DNA of 64,000 bases, from assembly GCF_036226445.1 (NCBI RefSeq), contig NZ_CP108474.1:3286001-3350000 (forward strand). The letters run 5' to 3'. Made by a program: the position numbers and the translations under genes. Numbering within the stretch: the stretch's first letter is position 1; each line of letters begins with the position of its first letter. The notes below the pieces were generated by a model, which worked only from the letters and a program-made list of their open reading frames with translations, ran no database searches and was not told the origin of the DNA. Of the stretch, positions 9,453-17,371 are shown in pieces. Source of the DNA: Streptomyces sp. NBC_01255. Its GTDB lineage: Bacteria; Actinomycetota; Actinomycetes; Streptomycetales; Streptomycetaceae.

Positions 9453-9517
9453 TTTGTGGGGAACACCACTGTTCGACACGCACGGGTGGTGCGTCCGGTT
9501 CCCACGGGCATGCGAAA

Positions 9518-9543
9518 GGCCCCGGGACGGTGTCCCGAGGCCT
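9518..9543 (-). terminator. Hairpin after the acidic hypothetical gene
   Basis: GGCCCCGGGAC pairs with GTCCCGAGGCC around a short loop, downstream of the minus-strand gene ending at 9585. One mismatch; no U-tract. Confidence 0.6.
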
Positions 9544-9584
9544 GTGAACAGGTCGCTTTCCGGCCTTACGGCCGGTGCGCGCCC

Positions 9585-9938
9585 CTAAGCCCGGTCGTCG
9601 TCCCCGTCTTCCCCGTCTTCCGCGTCCCCATCTTCCTCTCCGAGGTCCCACTCCAGGGCATCGGGGTCGTACACGACCTCCTCTGTGCTCCAGGAGGCCT
9701 GGACCATCTCGATCCCGGGGACGTCGCGGATCAGGTCGAAAGGCTCGACGAGGTGGGCGAGGGCCTCGGCGCTGTCCTCGCGGGCGACGGCGCGGGCCTG
9801 GACGCGCTCCTCCTCCGGCATGAACTCGTCGCTGTCGATCCGGGCCTCGGCGGCCTCGCTCAGCTCGGCGGGACCGTCGATCTCCAGAACCACATCGACA
9901 CGAAGCCGTACATAGCGTGCTGTCTCGGAAGTACTCAT
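9585..9938 (-). CDS. Small acidic hypothetical protein
   Basis: A 117-residue protein of unknown function. The N-terminal half (TARYVRLRVDVVLEIDGPAE) looks like a beta-strand domain. The C-terminus is a run of Glu/Asp with glycines (EEDGDAEDGEDGDDD), which gives a very acidic tail. There is no signal peptide or membrane segment. ATG 9938 is the first plausible start, but the ribosome-binding site is weak. Conserved-looking coding bias supports it as real. It overlaps no other credible gene. Confidence 0.65.
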   Translation of the reverse strand: MSTSETARYVRLRVDVVLEIDGPAELSEAAEARIDSDEFMPEEERVQARAVAREDSAEALAHLVEPFDLIRDVPGIEMVQASWSTEEVVYDPDALEWDLGEEDGDAEDGEDGDDDRA

Positions 9939-10050
9939 GAGTCGGAGCGTAGGGGGCGGCGGGCTCCCGGCTTTCCCGCGACCCGCTGTGTTCATTAGCA
10001 TCGGCCGCACCGACCGATGCGCGGTTTCCGCAAGGGGGATCGAAATTTCC

Positions 10051-10326
10051 GTGTCCGCCGCCCGACGCCCACTTCTCACCGCCGCCGCGGCGGGAACGCT
10101 GCTGTGCGCCCTGTGGTTCGTACCGTCCGCCAACGCCACCGACGAACAGGGTGGTGTACGGGTCGGGACCGGCGTCGTCCAGGACGACCCGGCCGCGGGC
10201 GCCGCCCGCCTCGCGGAGACCGGAAACCTGGACACGACGCCGTACCTGCTCGGCGGGACCGGCTTCCTGGGAGTCGGCGCGGGTTTCGTGGCACTGGCGA
10301 TGAGACGGCGGGGCAGGGCTTCCTGA
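10051..10326 (+). CDS. Small LAETG-type sortase-anchored surface protein
   Basis: A 91-residue exported protein. It has a signal peptide (LLTAAAAGTLLCALWF, then SANA), a short mature region, and a complete C-terminal sorting signal: LAETG at residues 54-58, a hydrophobic stretch (GGTGFLGVGAGFVALAM) and a positive tail (RRRGR). Class E sortases of Streptomyces are known to use LAxTG, so this is a likely wall-anchored protein with only about 30 mature residues. GTG 10051 follows AAGGGGG; upstream in-frame starts lack a site and would bury the signal peptide. The mature function is unknown. Confidence 0.75.
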   Translation: MSAARRPLLTAAAAGTLLCALWFVPSANATDEQGGVRVGTGVVQDDPAAGAARLAETGNLDTTPYLLGGTGFLGVGAGFVALAMRRRGRAS

Positions 10327-10346
10327 GCCACCCGGCCCGGACATGA

Positions 10347-10384
10347 CGGAGGGCCCGCCCCGGATTCCCGAGGCGGACCCTCCG
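10347..10384. terminator. Hairpin between convergent LAETG gene and hutH
   Basis: CGGAGGGCCCGCC pairs imperfectly with GGCGGACCCTCCG around a short loop between two converging genes. Confidence 0.7.
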
Positions 10385-10407
10385 CACTGCTCGACCTGCG
10401 CTCTCGC

Positions 10408-11955
10408 TTACGCCAGCGGCCCGGTGACGGGCTCCACCGCGGCGACGAGCCTGCCCGCGCTCACGAACGCGTCGGCGGCCGCCAGGTCGGGGGCGAGGAA
10501 CCGGTCCGGGCCGGGCCCGGCGACACCGGCCGCGCGGAGCGCGTCGATGGCGGCCCGGGAGGCGGGCGCCGGGGTGAGACCCTCGCGGAGCTCGATGCCC
10601 CGGGTCGCGGCGTACAGCTCGACCGCGATGATCCGGTTGAGGTTGCCGATCGCCGTGCGCAGCTTGCGGGCGGCGGACCAGCCCATGGAGACGTGGTCCT
10701 CCTGCATCGCGGAGGACGGGATGGAGTCGGCGGAGGCCGGGACGGCGAGCCGCTTCATCTCGCTGACCAGCGCGGCCTGCGTGTACTGGGCGATCATCAG
10801 GCCCGAGTCGACGCCGGCGTCCTCGGCGAGGAACGGCGGCAGGCCGTGCGAGCGGTTCTTGTCGAGGAGCCGGTCGGTACGGCGCTCGGCGATCGAGCCG
10901 AGGTCGGCGGCGGCGATCGCGAGGAAGTCGAGGACGTACGCGACGGGGGCGCCGTGGAAGTTGCCGTTGGAGGCGACGCGGCCGTCGGCGAGGACGACGG
11001 GGTTGTCGACGGCGGCGGCGAGCTCGCGCTCGGCGACGAGCCGGGCGTGGGCCATGGTGTCGCGGCCGGCACCGGCGACCTGCGGGGCGCAGCGCACCGA
11101 GTAGGCGTCCTGGACGCGGGGGGCCTCGCCCGCGAGGGCGTGGCCGGTGAGGCCGGAGCCCTTGAGCACGGCCAGCATGTTGGCGGCGGCGGCGGCCTGG
11201 CCGGGGTGCGGGCGGATGGCGTGCAGCTCGGGTTCGAGGACCTTCTCGGTGCCGAGGAGGGCTTCGAGGGAGAGCGCGGCGGTGATGTCGGCCGACTTGT
11301 AGAGCGTGTCGAGGTCGGCGAGGGCCATGATCAGCATGCCGAGCATGCCGTCGGTGCCGTTGAGAAGGGCGAGGCCCTCCTTCTCCTTGAGCTCGACGGG
11401 CGCGATGCCGTGTGCGGCGAGCAGCTCGCCGGCGGGCTTCAGCTCACCGTCGGGGCCTTCCGCGTCCCCTTCGCCCATCAGGGCGAGGGCGCAGTGGGAG
11501 AGCGGGGCGAGGTCGCCGGAGCAGCCGAGGGAGCCGTACTCGTGGACGACGGGGGTGATGCCGGCGTTGAGGACGTCGGCCATGGTCTGGGCGACCTCGG
11601 GGCGGACGCCGGTGTGACCGGAGGCGACGGTCTTCAGCCGGAGGAACATCAGCGCGCGCACGACCTCGCGCTCGACGCGCGGGCCCATGCCGGCGGCGTG
11701 CGAGCGGACGATGTTGCGCTGGAGCTGGGCACGGAGCTCGTGGCTGATGTGCCGGGTGGCGAGCGCGCCGAAGCCGGTGGAGACGCCGTAGACGGGTTCG
11801 GGCTTGGCGGCGAGCGCGTCGATCACGGCCCGGGCGGCGGCGAGGGCGCGCACGGCCTCGGTCGACAGCTCGACGCGGGCGCCGTGGCGGGCGACGTCGA
11901 TGACGTCCTGCGGGGTCGTGCCGGACGTGCCGAGGACGACTGTCTGCATATCCAT
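10408..11955 (-). CDS. hutH: Histidine ammonia-lyase
   Basis: Converts L-histidine to urocanate and ammonia, the first step of histidine degradation, in the cytoplasm. It has 515 residues, the usual length. The active-site loop is EYGSLGCSGDLAPL; the Ser-Gly of the self-formed MIO cofactor is present, preceded by Cys rather than the commoner Ala, which as I recall is seen in other streptomycetes. Other landmarks are YGVSTGFGALA and the NGTDGMLGM segment. ATG 11955 is chosen because AGGG lies 8-9 nt upstream; ATG 11949 is alternative. No other hut gene is nearby. Confidence 0.96.
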   Translation of the reverse strand: MDMQTVVLGTSGTTPQDVIDVARHGARVELSTEAVRALAAARAVIDALAAKPEPVYGVSTGFGALATRHISHELRAQLQRNIVRSHAAGMGPRVEREVVRALMFLRLKTVASGHTGVRPEVAQTMADVLNAGITPVVHEYGSLGCSGDLAPLSHCALALMGEGDAEGPDGELKPAGELLAAHGIAPVELKEKEGLALLNGTDGMLGMLIMALADLDTLYKSADITAALSLEALLGTEKVLEPELHAIRPHPGQAAAAANMLAVLKGSGLTGHALAGEAPRVQDAYSVRCAPQVAGAGRDTMAHARLVAERELAAAVDNPVVLADGRVASNGNFHGAPVAYVLDFLAIAAADLGSIAERRTDRLLDKNRSHGLPPFLAEDAGVDSGLMIAQYTQAALVSEMKRLAVPASADSIPSSAMQEDHVSMGWSAARKLRTAIGNLNRIIAVELYAATRGIELREGLTPAPASRAAIDALRAAGVAGPGPDRFLAPDLAAADAFVSAGRLVAAVEPVTGPLA

Positions 11956-12003
11956 ATTCAGCACCCTACGGATTGAAGACCGACCTGTCACTAGGTGATT
12001 TTG

Positions 12004-12058
12004 TCACCGGCTCGACAGGGGACGACCCCTTACCGGGTCACGACGGTCGAGCCGGTGA
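12004..12058. repeat. 13-bp inverted repeat upstream of hutH
   Basis: TCACCGGCTCGAC (12004-12016) and GTCGAGCCGGTGA (12046-12058) are perfect inverted arms with a 29-bp spacer, 49-103 bp upstream of the hutH start. It could be an operator pair or a leader hairpin. Confidence 0.6.
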
Positions 12059-12151
12059 TCACCACCGGGGTTCCAGTCTGCCGTCCGAAGCCGTCAACGG
12101 CGCAGGAGCGACGCCGGCGGGGACGGGCACTCGGGCGTCCAGGGCCCCTCC

Positions 12152-12350
12152 ATGACAAGGACCACGCCGCCACGTCCACGTGACGTCGAGACGCTCTTCC
12201 CGGAACTGGCAGCCCACCGGGGTACGACCACCCGGCTGCATCCACAACCGGGGGCACCCGGGGATGTCGGCGAGCTCCGTCGGCGGGCCGATGCCGTGGC
12301 CGCCGGACGAGCCGTGGCCGGTGTGCGGCGAGGGGGGTCGGGGGGACTCA
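12152..12350 (+). pseudogene. Frameshifted N-terminal remnant of a DUF1963-like/hypothetical protein
   Basis: From the ATG at 12152 the frame reads MTRTTPPRPRDVETLFPELA and TTTRLHPQPGAPG. The conserved-looking continuation SSVGGPMPWPPDEPWPVC is found in a different frame from about 12268. From memory, streptomycete proteins carry these two segments joined (RLHPRPG...SSVGGPLLWPADEPWP). The rest of such a protein is absent. I therefore read this as a decayed fragment with a frameshift near 12260-12268 and a 3' truncation. The original function is unknown. Confidence 0.5.
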
Positions 12351-12830
12351 CCCGGCCAAGCCGCTAACCAAGCCCCACCCCACCGGCCTGCCACACGCCC
12401 TCCGGCCCCGGCCGCTGCCCGAGCCCTGGCGTGACCCCGGCCCCCGGACCGCCCTCCGAGAGTTTTTGCGCAGCTTCCGCCACCGGGTCAAGGGTGGCCG
12501 CAGGCCATCGCATCGCGACGCCGAAGGCGCCCTTGACGCGGCGGTGGAAGCTGCGACTCTCGGAAAGAGGGCGGTCCCACCAGAAGCCCACGAAGCAGGC
12601 CCACCCCCAGAGCCTCGCCCCCGCCCCGAGCGCCTTCGTAGCGAGCAAGTGTGCGGATCGGCAGCGCACTTCACTCGTACGGGCGGTCTTCACTCTGCGT
12701 GTCGTTGCGGGCATATGTCGTGCGGTGCGTTCGCAACAAATCGGCCCCCGTCGACGCGCTGGTCGGTCCCGGTGTCGGACCCGTGTGTAAGCGTGTAGCG
12801 CGAAGCATGCGACGTGTTGGAGGGGGAACG
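12351..12830. other. Intergenic stretch without a recognisable gene
   Basis: About 480 bp between the decayed gene fragment and the ankyrin gene. Open frames here have no convincing start site or family features. The only strong structure is the imperfect inverted repeat at 12456-12563. Confidence 0.55.
12456..12563. repeat. Long imperfect inverted repeat (about 35-40 bp arms)
   Basis: The left arm starts CCGAGAGTTTTTGCGCAGC and the right arm ends GGAAGCTGCGACTCTCGG. Matching extends through GCAGCTTCC and GTCAAGGG blocks to both sides of a central segment. It could be a mobile-element remnant, a dispersed intergenic palindrome or a stable RNA hairpin. No transposase is nearby. Confidence 0.7.
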
Positions 12831-13787
12831 GTGGCAGCAAAAAGTGACGGCTGGGCTGGCATGGGCTGGGATTGGACGGATGTCGACGACATTCGCCGGC
12901 GTCTCGACGAAGGCGCCGATCCAGAGAAATGGAGCGGGGGCCGACCGCTGCATCGCGCAGCAGTGTTCGGGTCCTCGGAGGTCGTCGCGGAGTTGGCTGG
13001 TCGAGTTGCGCATGTGGACGCGCTGGAGAACGGGGTGACGGCACTCTGGGAGGCCGTCGTGTCCAGGAAGCCGGAAAACGCACGAGCCCTCACCGCTGCC
13101 GGGGCCGATCCTTGGCGGCTGTCGATCGGCGCCTGGTCACCGGGGCGGCTGAGCCTGGCTGGACCGACGCCGGGCCTGTTCTCGGTACCGGAACGGGTGG
13201 GCCTGACCGACACGGAGCGTGCGGCAGCGGAAGAGGCCAATCGGCTCACCACGGCACTGGGCACATTCCACTACGACGGTACGGGGCTGGCCTGCGTGGC
13301 CGGCATCGACGCGGCCGAGGCGGTGCGCCGTCTGGAGGCAGCGCCGGTGGAGGACGAAGTCCTCGATGAACTGCTGGAAGATCCGTACGAGTACGGCATG
13401 GACGAGAGTTTGCAGATCATCGGCGTGACGTCCGTACCGGGCGGCTGCGTCGTCACACAGCCCTGGGGATACGCGCCGCAAATGCCGGGCGTGCTGACCC
13501 GGTTGTCTGCCGACACGGTCTGCTACGGCCTGTACGCCAATCCCAAGAGCGGCAACCAAGGCAGCATCGCCCGTCATGGAACTGTCGAGGGCTGGGACCT
13601 GCACCCGGGCGGGGGACCGCACGAGAACGACACTTCCGAGGAAGTGTTGGCTTCGTACCTCTACCAGCACAGCGCCGTGGCCTACTCCTGCGCCTTTGCA
13701 GGACTGCGGCCGGCCGACAGGCGTGCCGTGGTCGGACCTCCCGATGTGTGGGTCGAACTGCCCCGCCGCGACTACTGGAGTCACTGA
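12831..13787 (+). CDS. Ankyrin-repeat protein of unknown function
   Basis: A 318-residue cytoplasmic protein. The first part (about residues 10-110) holds two or three ankyrin-type repeats (GADPEKWSGGRPLHRAAVFG, ENGVTALWEAVVS, GADPW). The rest is a separate domain with acidic segments (VEDEVLDELLEDPYEYGMDE), and I do not recognise it. GTG 12831 is preferred: GGAGGGGG lies 4-5 nt upstream, whereas upstream starts have none. It lies in an accessory-looking stretch beside a decayed gene. A role in protein-protein interaction is inferred from the repeats only. Confidence 0.75.
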   Translation: MAAKSDGWAGMGWDWTDVDDIRRRLDEGADPEKWSGGRPLHRAAVFGSSEVVAELAGRVAHVDALENGVTALWEAVVSRKPENARALTAAGADPWRLSIGAWSPGRLSLAGPTPGLFSVPERVGLTDTERAAAEEANRLTTALGTFHYDGTGLACVAGIDAAEAVRRLEAAPVEDEVLDELLEDPYEYGMDESLQIIGVTSVPGGCVVTQPWGYAPQMPGVLTRLSADTVCYGLYANPKSGNQGSIARHGTVEGWDLHPGGGPHENDTSEEVLASYLYQHSAVAYSCAFAGLRPADRRAVVGPPDVWVELPRRDYWSH

Positions 13788-13971
13788 CGCGGACAGAGCG
13801 CTCAACTGGCAGCTTTCCCTCCCGCCGCACTCCCGGCAGACCCTGTCCGAGACCGCCAAGCACGCCCGCATCGGGGCCTGTTCCTTCGCTCGTGCCAAGC
13901 TGCAGCTCAAGCAGGGGCAGGCACCCCTCACCGGCAGGCGCACCGGACCCGCTCACCGTCCGGGTGCGGGG

Positions 13972-15231
13972 CTACGGGGCGAGCCCCGCGGCCTCACCCC
14001 CGCACAGCGCCTCCCCGTACAGCGTCGACAAGGCGCCGTCGATGGGGTGGGGCTGCGGTACGCCGGAGGAGTCCGGCTTGTTCCACCTCTGGAGGTTGAC
14101 GGCTACGGACATCTGGCGCTTGCCGTCGGCCCGGGTCAGGGAGATCGTCCCGGCGCCCCAGACCGAGCCGTCGTGGCCCCAGAACGTGCCGCAGTCCTTG
14201 GTGACCTTGTGCAGGCCGAGCCCGTACTCGATCATCGATCCGTCCAGGGCGATGACCGGGACCGTGCGCTGCATCTGCGCCAGTGACGCCCTGCTGACGA
14301 TCCCGCCGCCCAGGAGCCGGGCGTAGAAGCGGTTGAGATCCTCCGTGGTCGAGACGAGCGCGGCGCCCGTGCCCGTCCACGACATGTCGTAGACGCTGTA
14401 GTCGCGCGGCGGGTCGATCAGGCCGTAGAAGGCCTCGTACATCCGGGAGTGCGGTCCCTCGATGCGCGGCCCGGACGGGAAGGCGGTGTGCCGGAGGCCG
14501 GCGCGCTCGATGACGTTCCGGGTGATGTACTCCTCCGCCGGGGTGCCGGTCACCTCCTCCAGGAGTTGGCCGAGGAGCAGCCAGTTGGTGTTCGAGTACA
14601 CCCCCGGAAGGGCCCCCGGTTCACCGGCGGGCGGCGCCGCGAGCCCCATCTCGATCAGCTCTTCCGGGCGGAACCGCCGGAACCGGTTGTCGTCGAGGCT
14701 CTCGGTCGAGATGTCCGGCAGGGAAGGGAACGCCGCGAGCGACGGGAACGCGTAGCGGACGTAGTCGGGGATGCCGCTGGTGTTGTCGAGCAGCATCCGG
14801 ACCGTGATCCTCATGCCGCGCTCCCCCGGCACCAGCCGAGGCAGGTAGCCGCCGATCGGCGCGTCGAGCCGGATCCGGCCCTGCTCGACCTGCTGCATGA
14901 CGGCGGCGGCGGTGAAGGTCTTGGTGATGCTGCCGACGCGCTGCCGCATGTCCGCCGTGACGGGGCGGCCGGTCGTGACATCGGCGACGCCCGAAGCGCC
15001 GCGCCATGTCCGGCCGTTGTCGCGCACCTCGGCGAACACCCCCGGAACCCCGGCACGGTGGACACCGTCCAGGGCGGACTTCAGCGCCACACGGTCGAGG
15101 GCGGGGGCGGGAGCGGGAGCGGGGCGGGGGCCGGGAGCGGGGCGGGGGCCGGGGGCGGGAGCCGCCGCGACCGTGCCCGCGCAGGCGACCAGCGCGGCCA
15201 CGGTCGCGCACACCACCGTTCGGAGCTTCAT
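13972..15231 (-). CDS. Secreted serine hydrolase, beta-lactamase/D-alanyl-D-alanine carboxypeptidase family
   Basis: A 419-residue exported class C-type serine hydrolase. The signal peptide (VVCATVAALVACAGTVAAAP) is followed by a Pro-rich spacer of repeated PAPGPR units. The catalytic motifs are SITK (Ser-x-x-Lys), YSN (Tyr-x-Asn) and HDG (replacing the KTG box), all intact. Likely acts outside the cell on D-alanyl peptides or esters; the real substrate is uncertain in this family. ATG 15231 follows AAAGGA. The next gene upstream on the same strand ends 52 bp away, so cotranscription with the esterase gene is possible. Confidence 0.9.
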   Translation of the reverse strand: MKLRTVVCATVAALVACAGTVAAAPAPGPRPAPGPRPAPAPAPALDRVALKSALDGVHRAGVPGVFAEVRDNGRTWRGASGVADVTTGRPVTADMRQRVGSITKTFTAAAVMQQVEQGRIRLDAPIGGYLPRLVPGERGMRITVRMLLDNTSGIPDYVRYAFPSLAAFPSLPDISTESLDDNRFRRFRPEELIEMGLAAPPAGEPGALPGVYSNTNWLLLGQLLEEVTGTPAEEYITRNVIERAGLRHTAFPSGPRIEGPHSRMYEAFYGLIDPPRDYSVYDMSWTGTGAALVSTTEDLNRFYARLLGGGIVSRASLAQMQRTVPVIALDGSMIEYGLGLHKVTKDCGTFWGHDGSVWGAGTISLTRADGKRQMSVAVNLQRWNKPDSSGVPQPHPIDGALSTLYGEALCGGEAAGLAP

Positions 15232-15283
15232 GACGTACGTCCTTTCACTGTCGACGACGAGGAGGAAGTGCGATGTCCACGGC

Positions 15284-16180
15284 TCACTCGGCCAGCGCGC
15301 GGCGCAGGGCCGCCCCGAGTTCGGCGATCTGCCGCTGCGAGACCTCGGCGGAGAGGATCGCCTGCGATCCGTGGAAGGTGCCGGGCCACTGGTGGAGCTC
15401 GACCGGCACACCCGCCTGCATCAGACGCAGCGCGTAGGCGATGCCCTCGTCGCGGTTCGGGCAGAACTCCGCGGTGGCGATGTACGCCGGTGGCAGGCCG
15501 GACAGATCGTCGGCCCGGGCGGGCGCGGCGTACGGGCCGGCCGGCCGGCCGCCCAGGTAGTGCCGCCACGACGCGGCGACCGTGGCGCTGGTGATCCAGG
15601 GCGTGTCGGTGAAGTGCACCGACGACCACGTCTCCTGACGGTCGTCGAGGCTCGGCTGGTTGAGCGCCTGGAACCGGATCGCGGGACCCCGCTCGTCCCG
15701 CGCCCGCAGGGCCAGCGCGGCCGCGAGGTTAGCACCGGCGCTGTGCCCGCCGACCGCGATCCGCGCCGGGTCGGTGCCGAGTGCGTCCGCGCGCCCGGCC
15801 GCCCAGGCCAGTACGGCGCAGGCGTCGTCCAGGGCCGCCGGGTACGGGTCCTCGGGTGCCAGGCGGTACCCCACCGAGACGACCACCGCGCCGGAGAGGT
15901 CGGCGACCCGGGCGGCCCACGGATGCTCGGTGTCGAGGTCGCCGAAGACCCCGCCGCCGCCGTGCAGCCAGACGACGGCGCCCTGCGCCCGGTGGGGGCG
16001 GTAGACCCGTACGGGCACGTCCGGTGCGCCGGGGACCGTGTGGTCCTCGACGTCCATCCGCGAGGTGTCCGGAGCCGGCGCGGCGGCGGCGCGGGCGGCG
16101 AAGTCCGCGCGCCCGGCGACCGGGTCGCTCATGTCCATGAGCGGGAGGAACGGGAGGAACGGTTCGAGTTCGGGATCCAT
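15284..16180 (-). CDS. Alpha/beta hydrolase (hormone-sensitive-lipase-type esterase)
   Basis: A 298-residue cytoplasmic carboxylesterase. Family landmarks are the oxyanion-hole motif WLHGGGGVFG, the nucleophile elbow GGHSAGAN and a C-terminal His in GTFHGSQA. It likely hydrolyses short-chain esters; the natural substrate is unknown. ATG 16180 has AGGA 8 nt upstream; ATG 16189 is a second choice. It is divergent from the PucR-like regulator across about 117 bp, so that regulator may control it. Confidence 0.88.
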   Translation of the reverse strand: MDPELEPFLPFLPLMDMSDPVAGRADFAARAAAAPAPDTSRMDVEDHTVPGAPDVPVRVYRPHRAQGAVVWLHGGGGVFGDLDTEHPWAARVADLSGAVVVSVGYRLAPEDPYPAALDDACAVLAWAAGRADALGTDPARIAVGGHSAGANLAAALALRARDERGPAIRFQALNQPSLDDRQETWSSVHFTDTPWITSATVAASWRHYLGGRPAGPYAAPARADDLSGLPPAYIATAEFCPNRDEGIAYALRLMQAGVPVELHQWPGTFHGSQAILSAEVSQRQIAELGAALRRALAE

Positions 16181-16297
16181 GACGGCCATCCTGGGCGGCG
16201 CGCCCCGGGGAGGTCATCCGACGTCCGTCGCGCATCCCGCGCCGAAATCCCGCCGATCGGCGCGCCCTTGCTCTCCACCCCCGCCTATCCTTCCGGC

Positions 16298-17332
16298 ATG
16301 GAGGCACTGGCCGTACGACTGTCGGGACTGGATCCGCACGTCGGCGGCGCGATCCGCATCATCGCGTTCTACGACACGCTGATGCGCCGGCGCGTGGATC
16401 TGGCGGCGCTCGCGCGGGCCTCGGCAGGTCTGGCCGAGTGCACGGCCGGGATCCGGCTCCACGGCACGGGTCAGGTGATCCGACTCGCGCCCGACGGCAG
16501 GCCGCCGGCCGGCCCGCCGGCGCCCGCGTCCTCCACGACGCCGATCACTCTCGACGACGAGGAGATCGGCACGGTGTGGCTGGAGCGCCACGGTCTTCCG
16601 AACCCGCTCGACGACGTGCTCCTCGACCGGCTGGCCATCGCCGCCGCCGGGGTCGTCGAGCGCCACGGCCCGGCGCGGACGACCATGGCCGACCCCGCGC
16701 TCGTCGAGCTGGCCATCGGCTCCGACACCGACGAGGCGGCCAGAGCCCGGGCGTTACGGCTCCTGGGGTTCGCCGCCGGCGTGCCGGTCCACGTCGTCGC
16801 CGTCCGTACACGGCTCCCGCTCGACCGGCTCGGCGCCCTGCTCTGCCCGGCGCGCCCGGTGAAGGCGGCACCACTCGCCGACGTGGGCGTCGTCCTGGCC
16901 ACCGCGCTCGACCCGGCCGGGTTTCCGGCGGACGTCCGCGCGGGCATCGGCGACGCGGGAAGCCCCGACCGGTCCTGGCGGCAGGCCCGCACCGCCCTCC
17001 GCTTCACCACCGCGCGCGAGCCCGTCGTCCGCTACCCGGACCTGGGCGCGCTGGCCCTCCTGGCCGACGTCCCCCCGGACGTCGCACGGGACAACGCCGA
17101 CGTGGCCGCCGTCGCCCGGCTCGCCGCCGGTCCGGAGGATCTGGAGACGCTGGACACCTACTGCGCCACCGGCTCCCTGCGCCGGGCCGCCGACCTCCTC
17201 CATCTGCACCACAGCAGCATCGCCCGCCGGCTGGAGCAGATCTCGAAGACCCTGGGCATCGACGTCACCTGCCCCACCGGCCTGACCCGGGCCAGGCTCG
17301 CCCTCACCGCGTGGCGGCTGCTCGGCGACTGA
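16298..17332 (+). CDS. PucR-type helix-turn-helix regulator
   Basis: A 344-residue DNA-binding protein with a poorly conserved N-terminal sensor region and a C-terminal PucR-type helix-turn-helix (YCATGSLRRAADLLHLHHSS, then IARRLEQISKTLG). The middle segment (SDTDEAARARALRLLGF, then SWRQARTALRFT) resembles the CdaR/PucR GGDEF-like linker. It probably activates or represses the divergent esterase-serine hydrolase pair. The effector is unknown. ATG 16298 is the first plausible start; the ribosome-binding site is weak. Confidence 0.82.
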   Translation: MEALAVRLSGLDPHVGGAIRIIAFYDTLMRRRVDLAALARASAGLAECTAGIRLHGTGQVIRLAPDGRPPAGPPAPASSTTPITLDDEEIGTVWLERHGLPNPLDDVLLDRLAIAAAGVVERHGPARTTMADPALVELAIGSDTDEAARARALRLLGFAAGVPVHVVAVRTRLPLDRLGALLCPARPVKAAPLADVGVVLATALDPAGFPADVRAGIGDAGSPDRSWRQARTALRFTTAREPVVRYPDLGALALLADVPPDVARDNADVAAVARLAAGPEDLETLDTYCATGSLRRAADLLHLHHSSIARRLEQISKTLGIDVTCPTGLTRARLALTAWRLLGD

Positions 17333-17371
17333 ACGCCCGTCGGGGCAGTCGGGGCAGTCGGGGCCGTCCGG

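Noticed and set aside
8101..10344. 747-residue reading of the L,D-transpeptidase frame
   Set aside because: The part before 9357 lacks any domain and crosses the acidic hypothetical and LAETG genes; the lipoprotein signal begins at 9357.
12364..13083. 239-residue minus-strand frame near 12.4-13.1 kb as a gene
   Set aside because: Overlaps the ankyrin gene start, lacks domain features and ribosome-binding site.
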